A stretch of 64,000 bases of DNA from Methanobrevibacter sp. (GTDB lineage: Archaea > Methanobacteriota > Methanobacteria > Methanobacteriales > Methanobacteriaceae), in contig NZ_JAUNXR010000001.1 in the NCBI RefSeq assembly GCF_030539665.1, positions 100,667 through 164,666 on the forward strand, read 5' to 3'. The notes under the pieces were generated by a model that saw only the letters and a program-made list of their open reading frames with translations, did not search any database and was not told where the DNA came from. This document shows positions 1 to 9,886 of the stretch, in pieces (the first letter of the stretch is position 1; the number at the start of each line of letters is the position of its first letter). A program made the translations under genes and the position numbers.

Positions 1-1008
1 GTAATTATCATGCATGGTCCTCATGGCTGTTGTTTTAGAACAGGAAGACTTCTTGAAAGTGATGGTGTTAGGGTTTTAACAACTGCTATGGCTGAAAATG
101 ATTTTATTTTAGGTGCTGGTGAAAAGCTTGAAGAAACTTTAAGAAATGCTTATGAAATGTTCAATCCTTCTTTAATAGGTGTTGTCGGAACATGTGCCAG
201 TATGATTATTGGTGAAGACTTAAAAGAAGCAATTGCTAATGCTGATTTAGACTGTACTGTAATTCCTGCCGAATCCCATGGTGGTTTTGGTGAAGGGGAT
301 AACACAGAAGGGGCCATTATTGTTCTTGATTCTGCAGTTGATTGTGGGGTTATCCCTCGTGAGGAAGCAGATAGGCAAATTGAAATGCTCAAAAAGGCTA
401 CAGAAATAGAAAAAACTCGAGGTATGGCTCAAGGAAAATATATTAGGCCTAATTTTGGAGACAATAAGGAAGAAGTAGCGAGAATGATTGTAAAGGCAAT
501 CAAGGAAGGTAAAAAGGTTGCTTTTGTGTTAAATGCTAAAAAAGAAACTACTTACTTGTTTGCAGATATCTTAAACTTTAAATATGAAGATATAAATCCT
601 GATAATAAGCCTATTGTTGTAGCAAATTTGGATGAGAATATTGGCCTTCCAAGAATAAGAAATCATGCTACTAATATAAAGGGTCAATTGGATATTCCTA
701 TTGATTATATTACTGGTGGTCTTGATGAATATCCTGTAACTGGTAACGTTGCGGGAGAATATTTAAAAGATTTAAATCCTGACATGTTGGTTGTATTTGG
801 AGTTCCTCATGCATTTCCTGTTGAAGATTTTGAGGGTCATACAATTGCTATTACAGATGGGCCTCGTCTTGTAGAACCTTTAAAAGATTTGGGTTATGAT
901 AATGTAGTTGCAGAGTTAGATGCACATTCTAAGACATTAGGAACAGATGAAATTGTCTATTCTGATTTTGGTTCAATGATTAGATCCGCTATTGAATGGG
1001 AAAAATAA
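1..1008 (+). CDS. cfbD: Ni-sirohydrochlorin a,c-diamide reductive cyclase, catalytic subunit CfbD (5' partial)
   Basis: Nitrogenase component 1-like protein. In methanogens CfbD, with the NifH-like CfbC, carries out the reductive cyclisation step in making coenzyme F430, the nickel cofactor of methyl-CoM reductase. The frame is open to the first base of the window (it begins V-I-I-M-H-G-P), so the first few dozen residues are missing. Cysteines fit cluster binding: [10 protein letters not shown] near the start and [15 protein letters not shown] about 50 residues later. The remainder is Rossmann-like and short compared with NifD, which fits CfbD. It is followed after 9 bp by hisH, which is metabolically unrelated. 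The main alternative is another NifD-like methanogen protein, but the short length and early HGCC motif favour CfbD. Confidence 0.85.
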   Translation, partial: VIIMHGPHGCCFRTGRLLESDGVRVLTTAMAENDFILGAGEKLEETLRNAYEMFNPSLIGVVGTCASMIIGEDLKEAIANADLDCTVIPAESHGGFGEGDNTEGAIIVLDSAVDCGVIPREEADRQIEMLKKATEIEKTRGMAQGKYIRPNFGDNKEEVARMIVKAIKEGKKVAFVLNAKKETTYLFADILNFKYEDINPDNKPIVVANLDENIGLPRIRNHATNIKGQLDIPIDYITGGLDEYPVTGNVAGEYLKDLNPDMLVVFGVPHAFPVEDFEGHTIAITDGPRLVEPLKDLGYDNVVAELDAHSKTLGTDEIVYSDFGSMIRSAIEWEK

Positions 1009-1017
1009 GTTGATTTT

Positions 1018-1614
1018 ATGATAACTATTATTGATTATAAAAGTGGAAATCTTAGAAGTATTTCTAATGGTTTTAGAAAATTAAATTGTGATGTTGAAGT
1101 GACAAATGATGTTGAAAAAATTGCCAATGCAGAACATCTTGTTTTGCCAGGTGTTGGTGCATTCGGTGAAGCTATGAAAAATATACAGCCATTTAAAGAG
1201 GTTATTTATGAACATGTGGAGGATGATAAACCATTTCTGGGAATTTGTCTTGGTCAACAGCTTTTCATGAGCGATAGCGAAGAATCATTGGGTGTTGATG
1301 GTTTAAACTTTTTTAAAGGCTCTGTTAAATATTTGCCAGTGGATTTGAAAATACCTCATATGGGATGGAACAAAATTAAAATTGTAAATGACAGCCCTAT
1401 TTTTGAGGGCGTTGATGGCAAATACTTTTATTTTGTTCATTCTTATCATGCTGTTCCTGAGGATGAAAATGTTATTGCAGCCACTACCGATTATGGTATG
1501 GATGTAGTTGCAGCATTATCTGAGAATAATTTATTTTCTACTCAATTTCACCCAGAAAAAAGTGGGCGTGACGGATTAAAGATTTTGAAGAATTTTATTA
1601 ATTTAAGAAGATGA
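1018..1614 (+). CDS. hisH: Imidazole glycerol phosphate synthase, glutaminase subunit HisH
   Basis: Class I glutamine amidotransferase, 198 aa, the usual HisH length. It supplies ammonia to HisF for imidazole glycerol phosphate and AICAR formation in histidine biosynthesis. The oxyanion strand is seen as LPGVGAFGEAM, the nucleophile is Cys77 in GICLGQQ, and the His-Glu of the triad is in STQFHPEKSG near the C-terminus. The FVHSYHAVP stretch is also typical of HisH. The gene starts 9 bp after cfbD, and the AIR synthase-like gene begins 4 bp after it, so the three are probably co-transcribed. The partner hisF is not in the window. Confidence 0.95.
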   Translation: MITIIDYKSGNLRSISNGFRKLNCDVEVTNDVEKIANAEHLVLPGVGAFGEAMKNIQPFKEVIYEHVEDDKPFLGICLGQQLFMSDSEESLGVDGLNFFKGSVKYLPVDLKIPHMGWNKIKIVNDSPIFEGVDGKYFYFVHSYHAVPEDENVIAATTDYGMDVVAALSENNLFSTQFHPEKSGRDGLKILKNFINLRR

Positions 1615-1618
1615 AAAC

Positions 1619-2983
1619 ATGGATATGGAAGGTTTTGTTAGAGATAGGATTGAAGATGTGGAAGAGGACGATTTAAAAACTATCTTAGCATCTAGAATTC
1701 GTGAATATAAGGATGTTGATGAGGATAATGCTCTTTTAATTGCAGACAGTGTAATTGATGAAGTTAAAACAACTCTTAAGCTTGAAGAATGTGGTGATGA
1801 GTTTTTAAAAGATATTGTCGCAATTCCTAAAGCGGGAGTAGCTATGGGAAAAATGGGAGTTGGTTCTCGTGGAGCAGGTGACTTTTTTGTTCACAGAAAA
1901 ATAGCGGAAATTGTTGCAAGTACAAATACTGCCTCTCTGGTAAATCCATCAGAACAGGATGATGGGGGAGTAGTTCGTGCTCAAGCAGACAACGACGAAT
2001 TGTATGTCACTACTGCAGTTGACGGAATTCATTCACGTTTAAGTGAATATCCGTTTTTAGGTGGATTTCATGTAACTAGGGCAACATTGCGTGATGTTTG
2101 TGTAATGGGTGCAGATCCGGTAGCTATCTTAAGTGACATTCATTTGGCTGATGATGGTGATGTTGGAAAATTATTTGACTTTACAGCAGGTGTAGCTGCG
2201 GTGTCCGAACTTGTGGATGTTCCAATTGTGGCTGGAAGTACCTTACGTGTTGGTGGAGATATGGTTTTAGGTGATAGGCTGGTTTCCGCTGTTGGAAGTG
2301 TTGGTGTTTCAAATTATCCTCCAACTGCAAGAAAAGGAGCTACTGCTGGGGATGTTATTCTTTTGACTGAAGGTTCTGGTGGTGGAACTATCACAACCAC
2401 AGCTATCTATAATGGTTATTTTGATGTGGTTTGGGATACTATGAATGTAAATTTTGTTCAAGCATCTCATGCTCTTTTTGAAGCGGATCTAGTTAAGGAT
2501 ATTCATGCAATGACTGATGTAACCAATGGTGGACTTCGTGGAGATGCTCATGAAATTTCAAACACCACTGGTGTTGGTTTGGAGTTTTATGAAGATGAAA
2601 TCAACAAAACAATTGCTCCAAATGTATTAAACATGCTTCAAGAATTAGATATTGATCCTTTGGGTGTTTCTACAGATTCATTGATGCTTATAGTGCCTCC
2701 TGAATATGTTAGTGATGTTAAGAAAGCTGTTTCTGATGCAGGGGTTCTAATTTCTGAAATTGGACTTGTGGATGATACAGGCTCTCCAAATTTAATTCGT
2801 GAAGACGGTAGCGTTGAAAAGCTTGTTCCACAATTTAGGGAAGCTGCCTATACAAAAATCAAGAAGCTTGTTGGGGATACCACTCCTGAAGACTTTGAAA
2901 TCATGAAGGCACAGGTTCAGGAAGCTGCTGATAGGGCAATTTCTAAAAAGGAACGTGTGATAAAACACATCCGTGAAAATTAA
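1619..2983 (+). CDS. AIR synthase-related protein (PurM/HypE/SelD superfamily)
   Basis: 454 aa. Residues from about 120 to 420 carry the two-domain ATP-binding fold of PurM, ThiL, SelD and HypE. The signs are an acidic metal/ATP-binding segment (VTTAVDGIHSR), the stretch LRDVCVMGADPVAILSDIHLAD, and the glycine-rich TEGSGGGTITTT. The N-terminal 110 residues, with KAGVAMGKMGVGSRGAGDFF, extend beyond the shorter superfamily members. Such proteins in methanogens are annotated only as AIR synthase-related, and I cannot name the substrate. The start ATG at 1619 is followed by a second in-frame ATG at 1625 and no clear Shine-Dalgarno sequence separates them. It probably belongs to the cfbD-hisH transcript. 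Confidence 0.75.
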   Translation: MDMEGFVRDRIEDVEEDDLKTILASRIREYKDVDEDNALLIADSVIDEVKTTLKLEECGDEFLKDIVAIPKAGVAMGKMGVGSRGAGDFFVHRKIAEIVASTNTASLVNPSEQDDGGVVRAQADNDELYVTTAVDGIHSRLSEYPFLGGFHVTRATLRDVCVMGADPVAILSDIHLADDGDVGKLFDFTAGVAAVSELVDVPIVAGSTLRVGGDMVLGDRLVSAVGSVGVSNYPPTARKGATAGDVILLTEGSGGGTITTTAIYNGYFDVVWDTMNVNFVQASHALFEADLVKDIHAMTDVTNGGLRGDAHEISNTTGVGLEFYEDEINKTIAPNVLNMLQELDIDPLGVSTDSLMLIVPPEYVSDVKKAVSDAGVLISEIGLVDDTGSPNLIREDGSVEKLVPQFREAAYTKIKKLVGDTTPEDFEIMKAQVQEAADRAISKKERVIKHIREN

Positions 2984-3034
2984 TTTTTTCACACTTCTTT
3001 TAATTTTTTAAATTTTTTTGTTTAAAATATCTTT

Positions 3035-3472
3035 ATGAATGATAAAGGTTATTTTGAAATTATTGATGGCATTTTGGCCATTATACTTATTTTTACAGTA
3101 TTTTCAATATTTAATTTGGTTTTGTCCGTTCCAAATGAGTCTGTCTCTTCTTCTGTTTATGAATTCAAGTCTTCTCAGGATATTATGGAGCAGTTGTCTA
3201 GTAAGGTGGATGTTGCTGATGTAAGTTTTCTTGAGGAAATCACCAATATCTTAAAGGAGAATAAGAATTCCAAAAGAAGTGTCAAAATTGTATCGTCGCT
3301 ATGCGATGAAAAGTTTAAAATCCTTGGTCTAAAAAAGAACTATTATTTTACAGAAACGAATCATTTAAACAAAGATAAAATCAGTTCTAATGGAAATATC
3401 AATGCAGCAAATAATTTAAATGTTGCATCAAGATTTTGTGACGATTATTATTATGTGTTATATACATGGTAA
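3035..3472 (+). CDS. Hypothetical protein with a prepilin-like N-terminus
   Basis: 145 aa with no recognisable family. The N-terminus is short and charged (MNDKG), then a glutamate (YFEIIDG) and one long hydrophobic helix to about residue 31 (ILAIILIFTVFSIFNLVL). This layout resembles archaeal type IV pilin-like proteins, where a peptidase cuts after KG. The residue after KG is Tyr rather than the frequent Gln and the Glu is at +3, so the match is imperfect. The remaining 110 residues are polar and contain two cysteines (LCDEKF, RFCDDYY). No good ribosome binding site precedes the start. It stands alone and ends 43 bp before the convergent ferritin gene. Confidence 0.6.
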   Translation: MNDKGYFEIIDGILAIILIFTVFSIFNLVLSVPNESVSSSVYEFKSSQDIMEQLSSKVDVADVSFLEEITNILKENKNSKRSVKIVSSLCDEKFKILGLKKNYYFTETNHLNKDKISSNGNINAANNLNVASRFCDDYYYVLYTW

Positions 3473-3514
3473 TTTAAAAAAAAGTAAAGTTGTGCCCAAA
3501 AAGGGCATTCATTT

Positions 3515-4018
3515 TTATATTTCTGAAGTGTAGATACGGTTAGCGAATTCTGCATCAAGCATAAATAAGATATCTGCAGAGTTTTTACCTCTTTTAATTT
3601 TACCGAGGTTTTCCATTGCATTCTCTTCTTCTTCAACTTGTTCTGCAACGTACCATTGTAAGAATTGGTTAGTGGCATGATCGCTTTCTTCAATTGCTAA
3701 GTCTACAAGATTGTTAATTAATGAAGTTACTAATTGTTCATGTTCTAATACGTGTGCAAAGATTGCTTCGATATCATCCCATTCGGTTTGAGGTGCTTCA
3801 ATTGCTTCTAATGTAACTTTAGCTCCTCTAGCAATGATGTAATTGTAAATTTTCATTCCATGATCTTGTTCTTCTTTAGCTTGTACTTTCATCCAGTTAG
3901 CAAATCCTGGGTAATCTAATTCTTCAAGATATGCTGCCATTGATAAATACAAGTATCCGGAGTGAAATTCTGCAGTCATTTGATCATTTAAAGCTTTTTC
4001 CATTTTTTCAGATAACAT
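3515..4018 (-). CDS. ftnA: Ferritin (bacterial FtnA type)
   Basis: Iron storage ferritin, 167 aa, a four-helix bundle expected to form a 24-subunit cage that oxidises Fe(II) and stores it. All ferroxidase ligands sit at canonical FtnA positions: Glu17, Glu50, His53, Glu94, Gln127 and Glu130. The third-site residues Glu49, Glu126 and Glu129 are also present. No haem-ligand pattern of bacterioferritin is evident. The ribosome binding site AGGTGAT lies just upstream of the ATG. It is a single-gene unit. The TTTAGG-N4-CCTAAA palindrome found at the feo genes is not seen upstream, so it may not share that regulator. Confidence 0.96.
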   Translation of the reverse strand: MLSEKMEKALNDQMTAEFHSGYLYLSMAAYLEELDYPGFANWMKVQAKEEQDHGMKIYNYIIARGAKVTLEAIEAPQTEWDDIEAIFAHVLEHEQLVTSLINNLVDLAIEESDHATNQFLQWYVAEQVEEEENAMENLGKIKRGKNSADILFMLDAEFANRIYTSEI

Positions 4019-4136
4019 ATATAATCACCTTTTTTTATTGTATACTCTTTTTAATATTTATACTTTATTCAATCTCATTACTTAATTTTAAATACTAAAA
4101 AAACAATATATTAAACTGTACTATTTTTTTAAATTA

Positions 4137-4210
4137 GCCCCGATGGTGTAGTTTGGATAACACGTAGGACTGCGGATCCTATTCCCCGGGTTCAAATCCC
4201 GGTCGGGGCA
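4137..4210 (+). tRNA. tRNA-Arg (anticodon GCG)
   Basis: A 74-base cloverleaf. The acceptor arms GCCCCGA and TCGGGGC pair fully, the D stem is GTGT/ACAC, the anticodon stem TAGGA/TCCTA encloses loop CTGCGGA, and the T arm is CCGGG-TTCAAAT-CCCGG. Discriminator base is A and no CCA is encoded. The anticodon GCG reads CGC/CGT arginine codons. No intron is present. A TATA-like AT-rich stretch (AATATATTAAA) lies about 30 bases upstream. Confidence 0.97.
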
Positions 4211-4238
4211 TTTATTTTATTATATTTCACGTGATATA

Positions 4239-5495
4239 ATGTTAAACGCTAATAGTTATGTAACCAAAGAGGAAGGAATTGGAGGAACTATTAGGAATCA
4301 ATATGAGGACTTTTATGTTGAAGAAATTCCAGATTTAGTTCCAACAGGTGAAGGTCCAAATATTTGGATTTGGATTGAAAAAATAGGCAGAACCACATTG
4401 GATGTTGTTTTAGATATTTCTCGCGACTTGCATATTTCTCGTAAGAGAATGGGTTTTGCTGGAATGAAGGATAAAAAAGCTAGAACCAAACAATGGATTT
4501 GTATAGCTAATATGGATTCTGAAGCTCAAATGGAAGAAGTTAAGGCTTTGGATATATATAAAACTGATTTTTTAAAAGTTACTCGTGGTCGTAAAAAGCT
4601 TAGAATGGGTCAGCTCCAGGGCAACAAATTTAAAATTCTTATAAGGGATTTGGATGATATTGAAAAAAGTGCTGAGATAGCTAGGGACGTATTGGCCCAA
4701 TTGGAAGTTACCGGGGTTCCTAATTATTTCGGTTGGCAACGTTTTGGAAAACCAAGGACCAATACTCACTTGGTTGGAGAGGCCCTAGTTCAAAATGACT
4801 TGCAGGAGGCCGTTAGAAGATACATTGGAAATCCCACCGATGAGGAACATCCTCAAAATCAAGAAGCGCGTCAGGCTTATGATGAGGGTAGGCTACAGGA
4901 ATCTTTAGATTTAATGGGCAAAGGAATGCGTTATGAAAAAATGATGCTTAGGGAATTGATTAAAGATTCCAGAAAAGGGGAACTCAATGATAAGGCTTAT
5001 AAAAATGCGTTATATGCTCTTCCAAAACCTCTTCAAAGAATGTTTGTACATGCTTACCAATCTTTCTTATTTAATGATGCCGTTAGCAGAAGGGTGGAAA
5101 TGGGAATTAATAATTATATTGAAGGAGATATAGTAATAGATAATGAGGAACATATTGTTCGTGATAAAACTCCTGAGGAATTTGAAGAAATGATTTTAAA
5201 CTTCGAAGCGAATCCTACTTCTCCATTATATGGTACTAAAGTTCCATTTGCTGAGGGTGAGGTTGGAGAAATGGAAAAAGATGTTCTTAATAGTTATAAT
5301 TTAAAAAAATCAGATTTTGAGGTTCCTAAAATGCCTCGTCTTGGAAGCCATGGTCTTAGGCGTGCAATGAGGTTTAAAGTTTGGGACACATCAGCCACAG
5401 CGACTGATGATGGAGTTTTGGCAGAATTTTCAATTAATAAAGGTTCTTATGCAACAGCTGTTTTAAGGGAAATCATGAAAAAAGATGTGGTCTAG
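4239..5495 (+). CDS. truD: tRNA pseudouridine(13) synthase TruD
   Basis: 418 aa, the size of archaeal TruD/Pus7 enzymes, which isomerise uridine 13 (and in some archaea other sites) of tRNA. The family signature [12 protein letters not shown] contains the catalytic aspartate, here Asp78. The segment [19 protein letters not shown] and the C-terminal [15 protein letters not shown] are further TruD hallmarks, with the insertion (TRUD) domain between. The start ATG follows GTGAT with short spacing. The stop codon abuts the start of the next gene with no gap, which implies coupled translation although the functions are unrelated. Confidence 0.96.
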   Translation: MLNANSYVTKEEGIGGTIRNQYEDFYVEEIPDLVPTGEGPNIWIWIEKIGRTTLDVVLDISRDLHISRKRMGFAGMKDKKARTKQWICIANMDSEAQMEEVKALDIYKTDFLKVTRGRKKLRMGQLQGNKFKILIRDLDDIEKSAEIARDVLAQLEVTGVPNYFGWQRFGKPRTNTHLVGEALVQNDLQEAVRRYIGNPTDEEHPQNQEARQAYDEGRLQESLDLMGKGMRYEKMMLRELIKDSRKGELNDKAYKNALYALPKPLQRMFVHAYQSFLFNDAVSRRVEMGINNYIEGDIVIDNEEHIVRDKTPEEFEEMILNFEANPTSPLYGTKVPFAEGEVGEMEKDVLNSYNLKKSDFEVPKMPRLGSHGLRRAMRFKVWDTSATATDDGVLAEFSINKGSYATAVLREIMKKDVV

Positions 5496-5888
5496 ATGGT
5501 AATTAAAGCAAGAAATATTGGAAAAGGAATTGGAAAGGGAGAATTGATTGTTAGTAGCGAACCTATTAGCTTTTTGGGAGGTGTAGATCCTGAAACTGGA
5601 ATTATAATTGACCCTAATCATGAACTTAAAGGGGAAAACATCAAAGGCAAGGTTTTATTTATTCCTGGTGGGAAAGGTTCAACTGTTGGTTCTTATGTAA
5701 TTTTCCAAATGAAAAAGAATGGTACTGCTCCCAATGCAATTATATGTATTGAAGCAGAACCTATTATAGCAACCGGAGCAATAATGTCTGACATTCCAAT
5801 GGTTGATTCTCCAGAGAATATTGATGGGTTAATTAACGGAACATCTGTAGAAGTTGATGGAAATGAAGGCACAATAACAATCTTGTAG
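5496..5888 (+). CDS. Phosphomevalonate dehydratase small subunit (DUF126, aconitase X swivel)
   Basis: 130 aa protein of the DUF126 / aconitase X small-subunit family. In archaea this subunit works with an aconitase X-type large subunit to dehydrate 5-phosphomevalonate in the modified archaeal mevalonate pathway for isoprenoid lipids. The swivelling-domain features visible are [22 protein letters not shown] and the loop [14 protein letters not shown], where the serine/threonine-rich turn is characteristic. The large subunit is not in the window. ATG directly follows the truD stop codon, and the amidohydrolase gene begins 9 bp later, so the three form a short operon. Confidence 0.88.
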   Translation: MVIKARNIGKGIGKGELIVSSEPISFLGGVDPETGIIIDPNHELKGENIKGKVLFIPGGKGSTVGSYVIFQMKKNGTAPNAIICIEAEPIIATGAIMSDIPMVDSPENIDGLINGTSVEVDGNEGTITIL

Positions 5889-5897
5889 GAGTTTTCT

Positions 5898-7106
5898 ATG
5901 CAAATCGTAATTAATAATGTTAATATTTTAAATCCTGGAAATGATATTCTTCATGGAAATATTTTAATAGAAGACAATATTATTAAAGAGATATCTCCCT
6001 TTAACATAAAATCCGATGGGATTTTAATCGATGGGGAGGATGATTTTCTTTTACCTGGATTTATAGATCTTCATACTCATATTCTTGCAAAAGGATTCCA
6101 TAAAGAAGAAAACATGGCTAATCCTTTAGGTATTCATTTTTATAATGGTGTTCCACATTGTCTGCAAACATTAAATGCAGGTGTTACAACAATAAGGGAT
6201 TGCGGGTCAGCTGATTTAAGTGTTAAGCTGGCTCAACAAAGGGGATTGTTTCCAGGTCCTAAAATGGAGCTTTCAATAACTCCTTTGGTGTCTACTGGAG
6301 GACATTTTGATTTGATGCTGCCTTCAGGTTTTGATATGGAAATAATGTATCCTGGTTTTCCAAAGGGAAGATGTGATGGTCCTGATGAGGTTCTTAAAAA
6401 AACCCGTGAAGTTAAAAGGGCGGGTGCTGATTTTATTAAGGTAATGTGCAGTGGTGGTGTTTTAACCACTAACACTTCTCCTGATGATCCGCAGTTCAAT
6501 ACTCAGGAATTGGAAACGATCGTAGCAGAGGCTAAAACGAACAATCTTAAAGTATCAGCACATTGTCACAGTCTTAAAGGAATAGAAAATGCGATTCTTG
6601 CAGGCTTCGATTCAATAGAGCACGGTACATTTATAGATACAAAAATAGCTAGGGAAATGAGAGATTTTAATGTTTCTTTAATTCCTACATTGCTTGTACA
6701 TCATTTTTTATATGAAAATGGTTTTCCGGCATGGGATAATTATGGGGCTGAAAAGAAAGCCAAATTAAAGGAAATTATCAAAGTGCAAAAGGAAAATGTA
6801 TCAATGGCTTATGAAAAAGGAGTAAACATATTGATGGGAACAGATAGTGGGGTTATTCCTCATGGTCATAATTTGGAGGAACTGGGGCACTTGGTTGATA
6901 TTGGTATGAGTCCTGCAGAAGCAATAGCTAGCGGTACAGTCAAGGCTGCCGAATTCTTAGGAAAAGATAATTTGGGTGCAATTGAACGTGGAAACATTGC
7001 TGATTTAATCATGGTTAATGGAAATCCTTTAGCTAATATTGATCTTTTAGCAAATAATGACAATATCTTATGTGTTATTCAGGATGGAAAAATAGTAAAA
7101 AGTTAA
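5898..7106 (+). CDS. Metal-dependent amidohydrolase (imidazolonepropionase/prolidase-like)
   Basis: 402 aa amidohydrolase-superfamily TIM barrel. Visible metal-site elements are the strand 1 motif GFIDLHTH, a lysine in ADFIKVMCSGG that could be the carbamylated bridging residue, histidines in VSAHCHS and FDSIEHGTF, and the aspartate in ILMGTDSG. The C-terminal strand region (GNIADLIMVNGNPL) closes the composite beta-sandwich. Relatives include imidazolonepropionase-like enzymes and Xaa-Pro dipeptidases acting on cyclic or peptide amides. The substrate cannot be told. The ribosome binding site is AGGAG (in TAGGAGTTTTCT). It is probably the last gene of the truD operon. Confidence 0.85.
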   Translation: MQIVINNVNILNPGNDILHGNILIEDNIIKEISPFNIKSDGILIDGEDDFLLPGFIDLHTHILAKGFHKEENMANPLGIHFYNGVPHCLQTLNAGVTTIRDCGSADLSVKLAQQRGLFPGPKMELSITPLVSTGGHFDLMLPSGFDMEIMYPGFPKGRCDGPDEVLKKTREVKRAGADFIKVMCSGGVLTTNTSPDDPQFNTQELETIVAEAKTNNLKVSAHCHSLKGIENAILAGFDSIEHGTFIDTKIAREMRDFNVSLIPTLLVHHFLYENGFPAWDNYGAEKKAKLKEIIKVQKENVSMAYEKGVNILMGTDSGVIPHGHNLEELGHLVDIGMSPAEAIASGTVKAAEFLGKDNLGAIERGNIADLIMVNGNPLANIDLLANNDNILCVIQDGKIVKS

Positions 7107-7168
7107 AATATTGTTTTAAATTTCTTATATGAATTTATGGGAAAAATGGTAAAAAGTTAAAAAAGGTT

Positions 7169-9607
7169 TTAAATTCCTCTTTTAACTGGTGGCACATAAC
7201 GTTTAAGTGCCAATGAAAGAGATATTACAGTCACAGAACTCAATGCCATTGCAAGACCTGCCCATTCAGGCATAAACATAAGTTCAAAGCTGGCATATAA
7301 GGCTCCTGCAGCTAATGGAATTAAAATCATATTGTAAGCAAATGCCCAGAATATATTTTCTTTAATTCTTCTCATTACTTTTTTAGAGAATTGTACTGCT
7401 GCAACAACGTTTTCTAAATCTCCTTCCATTATTACGACATCACCGCTTTCCATAGCTATGTCTGTCCCATTTCCCATAGCTACTCCAATGTCTGCTTGTG
7501 TAAGTGCTGGAGCATCGTTAATACCATCCCCTACAAATAATACTTTTCCATCTTTATTATTGCTTTGAATATCTTTAATGATGTCTAGCTTATTTTCAGG
7601 AAGTACATTTGCTTCTACATTATCGATTCCAACTTTTTCTGCTACATTGAGGGCTGTTTTTTCATTATCTCCTGTAAGCATATAAGTTGTAATTCCCATT
7701 TTGTGCAATTCTTCAATGGTTCTTTTGGAGTTTTCTTTAATTTTGTCTGAAAGACTTATAATTCCTTTTATTTCTCCATTTATACCTATCAAAATTGTTG
7801 TTTTGCTTTCATTTTCAAGATTTCTGTATTGGATCAATACCTCTTCAGGAATCAGGAAATCATTCATTAAACTTATATTTCCTGCAAGAACTGTTTCACC
7901 ATTAACTTCTGCTTTAAGACCTTTTCCAGTAATATTTTCAAAGTTTTCGATTTTCAATGGTTCAACATCCATTTCTTTGGCTTTTTTCACTATTGCTTTA
8001 GCTATTGGATGATTTGAATTTTTCTCAATAGTTGAAGCAATTTGCAGAAGTTCTTCTTCTGAGATTCCATAGGTTATAATGTCGTCTACTTGTGGTTTAC
8101 CTTCTGTTATTGTTCCTGTTTTATCAAATGCAGCCACATTAATTTTGCCCGCATTTTCTAATGTGTCTCCATTTTTAATAAGGATTCCAAACTCTGCAGC
8201 TCTTCCAATTCCTACGGTTACTGCTGTTGGTGTAGCTAAACCTAATGCACATGGACACGCAACAACTAAAATTGAAATTAATGTGGTAAGTGCAAATAGA
8301 AGTGTGGATCCAACTAGGAAGTACCATATTATAAATACAACTATTGCTATTGTAAGGATTGTTGGAATAAAGTAGCTTACAGCTGTGTTTGCAATTTTTT
8401 GAACTGGAGGTCTAGAACTTTGTGCTTTTTCCACAAGTCTTATAATGTTTGATAAGACTGTTTCTTTTCCTATTTTTAAGGCTTCGATTTGTAGAACTCC
8501 ATCTTGGTTCAAAGTACCTGCAAAAACTTCAGAGTCTACTGTTTTTGTTTTTGGTATGGGTTCTCCATTAATCATTGATTCATCAACATATGATTCTCCA
8601 CCAATTACAATTCCATCAACGGGTATTTTATCTCCAGGTCTCACAAGAACTATGTCTCCAATTTGAATTTGGGCAATTGGGATTTCTTCTTCTTTTACAA
8701 TTTCCCCATTTTCTAAAGTAATTTTGGTTGCATTTGTTGGTTGGAGTCCAATTAGTTCTCTAATGGAATCGGAAGTACTTTTTTTAGCTCTGGCTTCTAA
8801 ATATCTTCCAATTAATAAGAATGAAGGAAGCATAATAGCTGTTTCATAAAACATGAAAGAATGATCAAGAACTATGTTGAATGTACCGAGAATACTTGAA
8901 ACATAAGCAACTACAATACCCATTGAATACATTACATCCATATTTAAATTTTTATGGGTAAGGCCGTTCCAGCCCGCTTTAAGAATTGGAAGTGAAACAT
9001 AAAGAAATGGAGCGATACTAATGATAAGGGATACCATGCCCATTGATAACCCAAACGGATGCCAGTGAACATACATTAGAACCATCAGTACGGTTGAGAA
9101 GAAAAACCCGACTATTATTCTATATAATTTGTCTCTAAGGTCTTTTTGATAAATTTCGTCTTCATTCACATCTAATTGTCCGTCAATTCCAATGACTTCG
9201 AATCCGAGAGATTCAATTACAACTTTCATTTCATCTAAGGATACTTTATTTTTGTCATAATAAATTTTAGCACTGTTAGATGACAAATCCGCTTTCACAT
9301 CAAATATTCCATCCAATCTCATTAGAAAATTTTCAACATTCATAACGCATGATGCGCAGTGCATTCCATGTATTTTTAATTTGATTTCATCGGTATGAAT
9401 TTTAAATCCTAAATTTTTCACTAATGTCTGTATTTTTTCAAATGAGATTTTCTTAGGGTTTACTACTAATTTCAATTTATTTGTTGCAAGGTCTGCCTCT
9501 ACAGATTCAACACCTTCCTCTCGCCCAAATGTTTTATCCAAACTTAAAACACATGATGCGCAGTGCATACCTTCTATTGGCAAATCCATTTCTTTAAGAC
9601 GGGCCAT
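7169..9607 (-). CDS. copA: Copper-translocating P1B-1 type ATPase CopA
   Basis: About 812 aa heavy-metal ATPase that would export Cu(I). Two N-terminal HMA domains each carry GMHCASC (near residues 14 and 83). These are followed by eight predicted membrane segments with the transport motif ACPCALGLATP, phosphorylation site DKTGT, and GDGINDAP. TM7 has YN (AFAYNMILIP) and TM8 has MALSSVTV, the pattern of the copper subgroup. The longest frame opens with a GTG at 9616, but the Shine-Dalgarno AAGGTGG overlaps that codon. The ATG at 9607, five bases after it, is therefore the likely start. It lies 10 bp after the small HMA-like gene and shares its promoter. Confidence 0.95.
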   Translation of the reverse strand: MARLKEMDLPIEGMHCASCVLSLDKTFGREEGVESVEADLATNKLKLVVNPKKISFEKIQTLVKNLGFKIHTDEIKLKIHGMHCASCVMNVENFLMRLDGIFDVKADLSSNSAKIYYDKNKVSLDEMKVVIESLGFEVIGIDGQLDVNEDEIYQKDLRDKLYRIIVGFFFSTVLMVLMYVHWHPFGLSMGMVSLIISIAPFLYVSLPILKAGWNGLTHKNLNMDVMYSMGIVVAYVSSILGTFNIVLDHSFMFYETAIMLPSFLLIGRYLEARAKKSTSDSIRELIGLQPTNATKITLENGEIVKEEEIPIAQIQIGDIVLVRPGDKIPVDGIVIGGESYVDESMINGEPIPKTKTVDSEVFAGTLNQDGVLQIEALKIGKETVLSNIIRLVEKAQSSRPPVQKIANTAVSYFIPTILTIAIVVFIIWYFLVGSTLLFALTTLISILVVACPCALGLATPTAVTVGIGRAAEFGILIKNGDTLENAGKINVAAFDKTGTITEGKPQVDDIITYGISEEELLQIASTIEKNSNHPIAKAIVKKAKEMDVEPLKIENFENITGKGLKAEVNGETVLAGNISLMNDFLIPEEVLIQYRNLENESKTTILIGINGEIKGIISLSDKIKENSKRTIEELHKMGITTYMLTGDNEKTALNVAEKVGIDNVEANVLPENKLDIIKDIQSNNKDGKVLFVGDGINDAPALTQADIGVAMGNGTDIAMESGDVVIMEGDLENVVAAVQFSKKVMRRIKENIFWAFAYNMILIPLAAGALYASFELMFMPEWAGLAMALSSVTVISLSLALKRYVPPVKRGI

Positions 9608-9617
9608 TGTTACCACC

Positions 9618-9836
9618 TTATTGGAATGTTACACTATATCCTTCTTCTTTTGCAGCTAGTTCAATGTCTTCTTTTGATACTTTTTCAGGGTCTATTGTGA
9701 TTTTCGCTAGTTCTATTCCAGCATCATATTCAGCATCTTCAACACCATCCAGGGTCATAATTTTGCTGATTATGTCATAAACTATAAAGTCATCATGTTC
9801 TCCATTGATATTTAATGTTAGTTTTTCCATTACCAT
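9618..9836 (-). CDS. Small HMA-like protein lacking the CxxC metal site
   Basis: About 72 aa with the beta-alpha-beta-beta-alpha-beta pattern of heavy-metal-associated domains (KLTLNINGEHDDF, then a helix IVYDIISKIM, then VEDAEYDAGIELAKITI and a second helix). The usual CxxC copper site is replaced by GEHDDF and there is no cysteine at all. It sits immediately upstream of copA, where copper chaperones often lie. It may bind metal through His/Asp, act as a sensor or be a degenerate chaperone. A GTG at 9845 could extend the frame, but the Shine-Dalgarno AGGTGA overlaps it, so ATG at 9836 is preferred. Confidence 0.65.
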   Translation of the reverse strand: MVMEKLTLNINGEHDDFIVYDIISKIMTLDGVEDAEYDAGIELAKITIDPEKVSKEDIELAAKEEGYSVTFQ

Positions 9837-9886
9837 TTTTCTCACCTACTTATAATGGTATTTTTTCATTTATAAATATATTAATT

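Noticed and set aside
3515..4136. Iron box upstream of ferritin
   Set aside because: I searched the interval for TTTAGG/CCTAAA arms and found none, so no claim of shared regulation with feo is made.
7701..8666. Several plus-strand frames opposite copA
   Set aside because: They are antisense shadows of a clearly conserved P-type ATPase and have no ribosome binding sites or recognisable domains.
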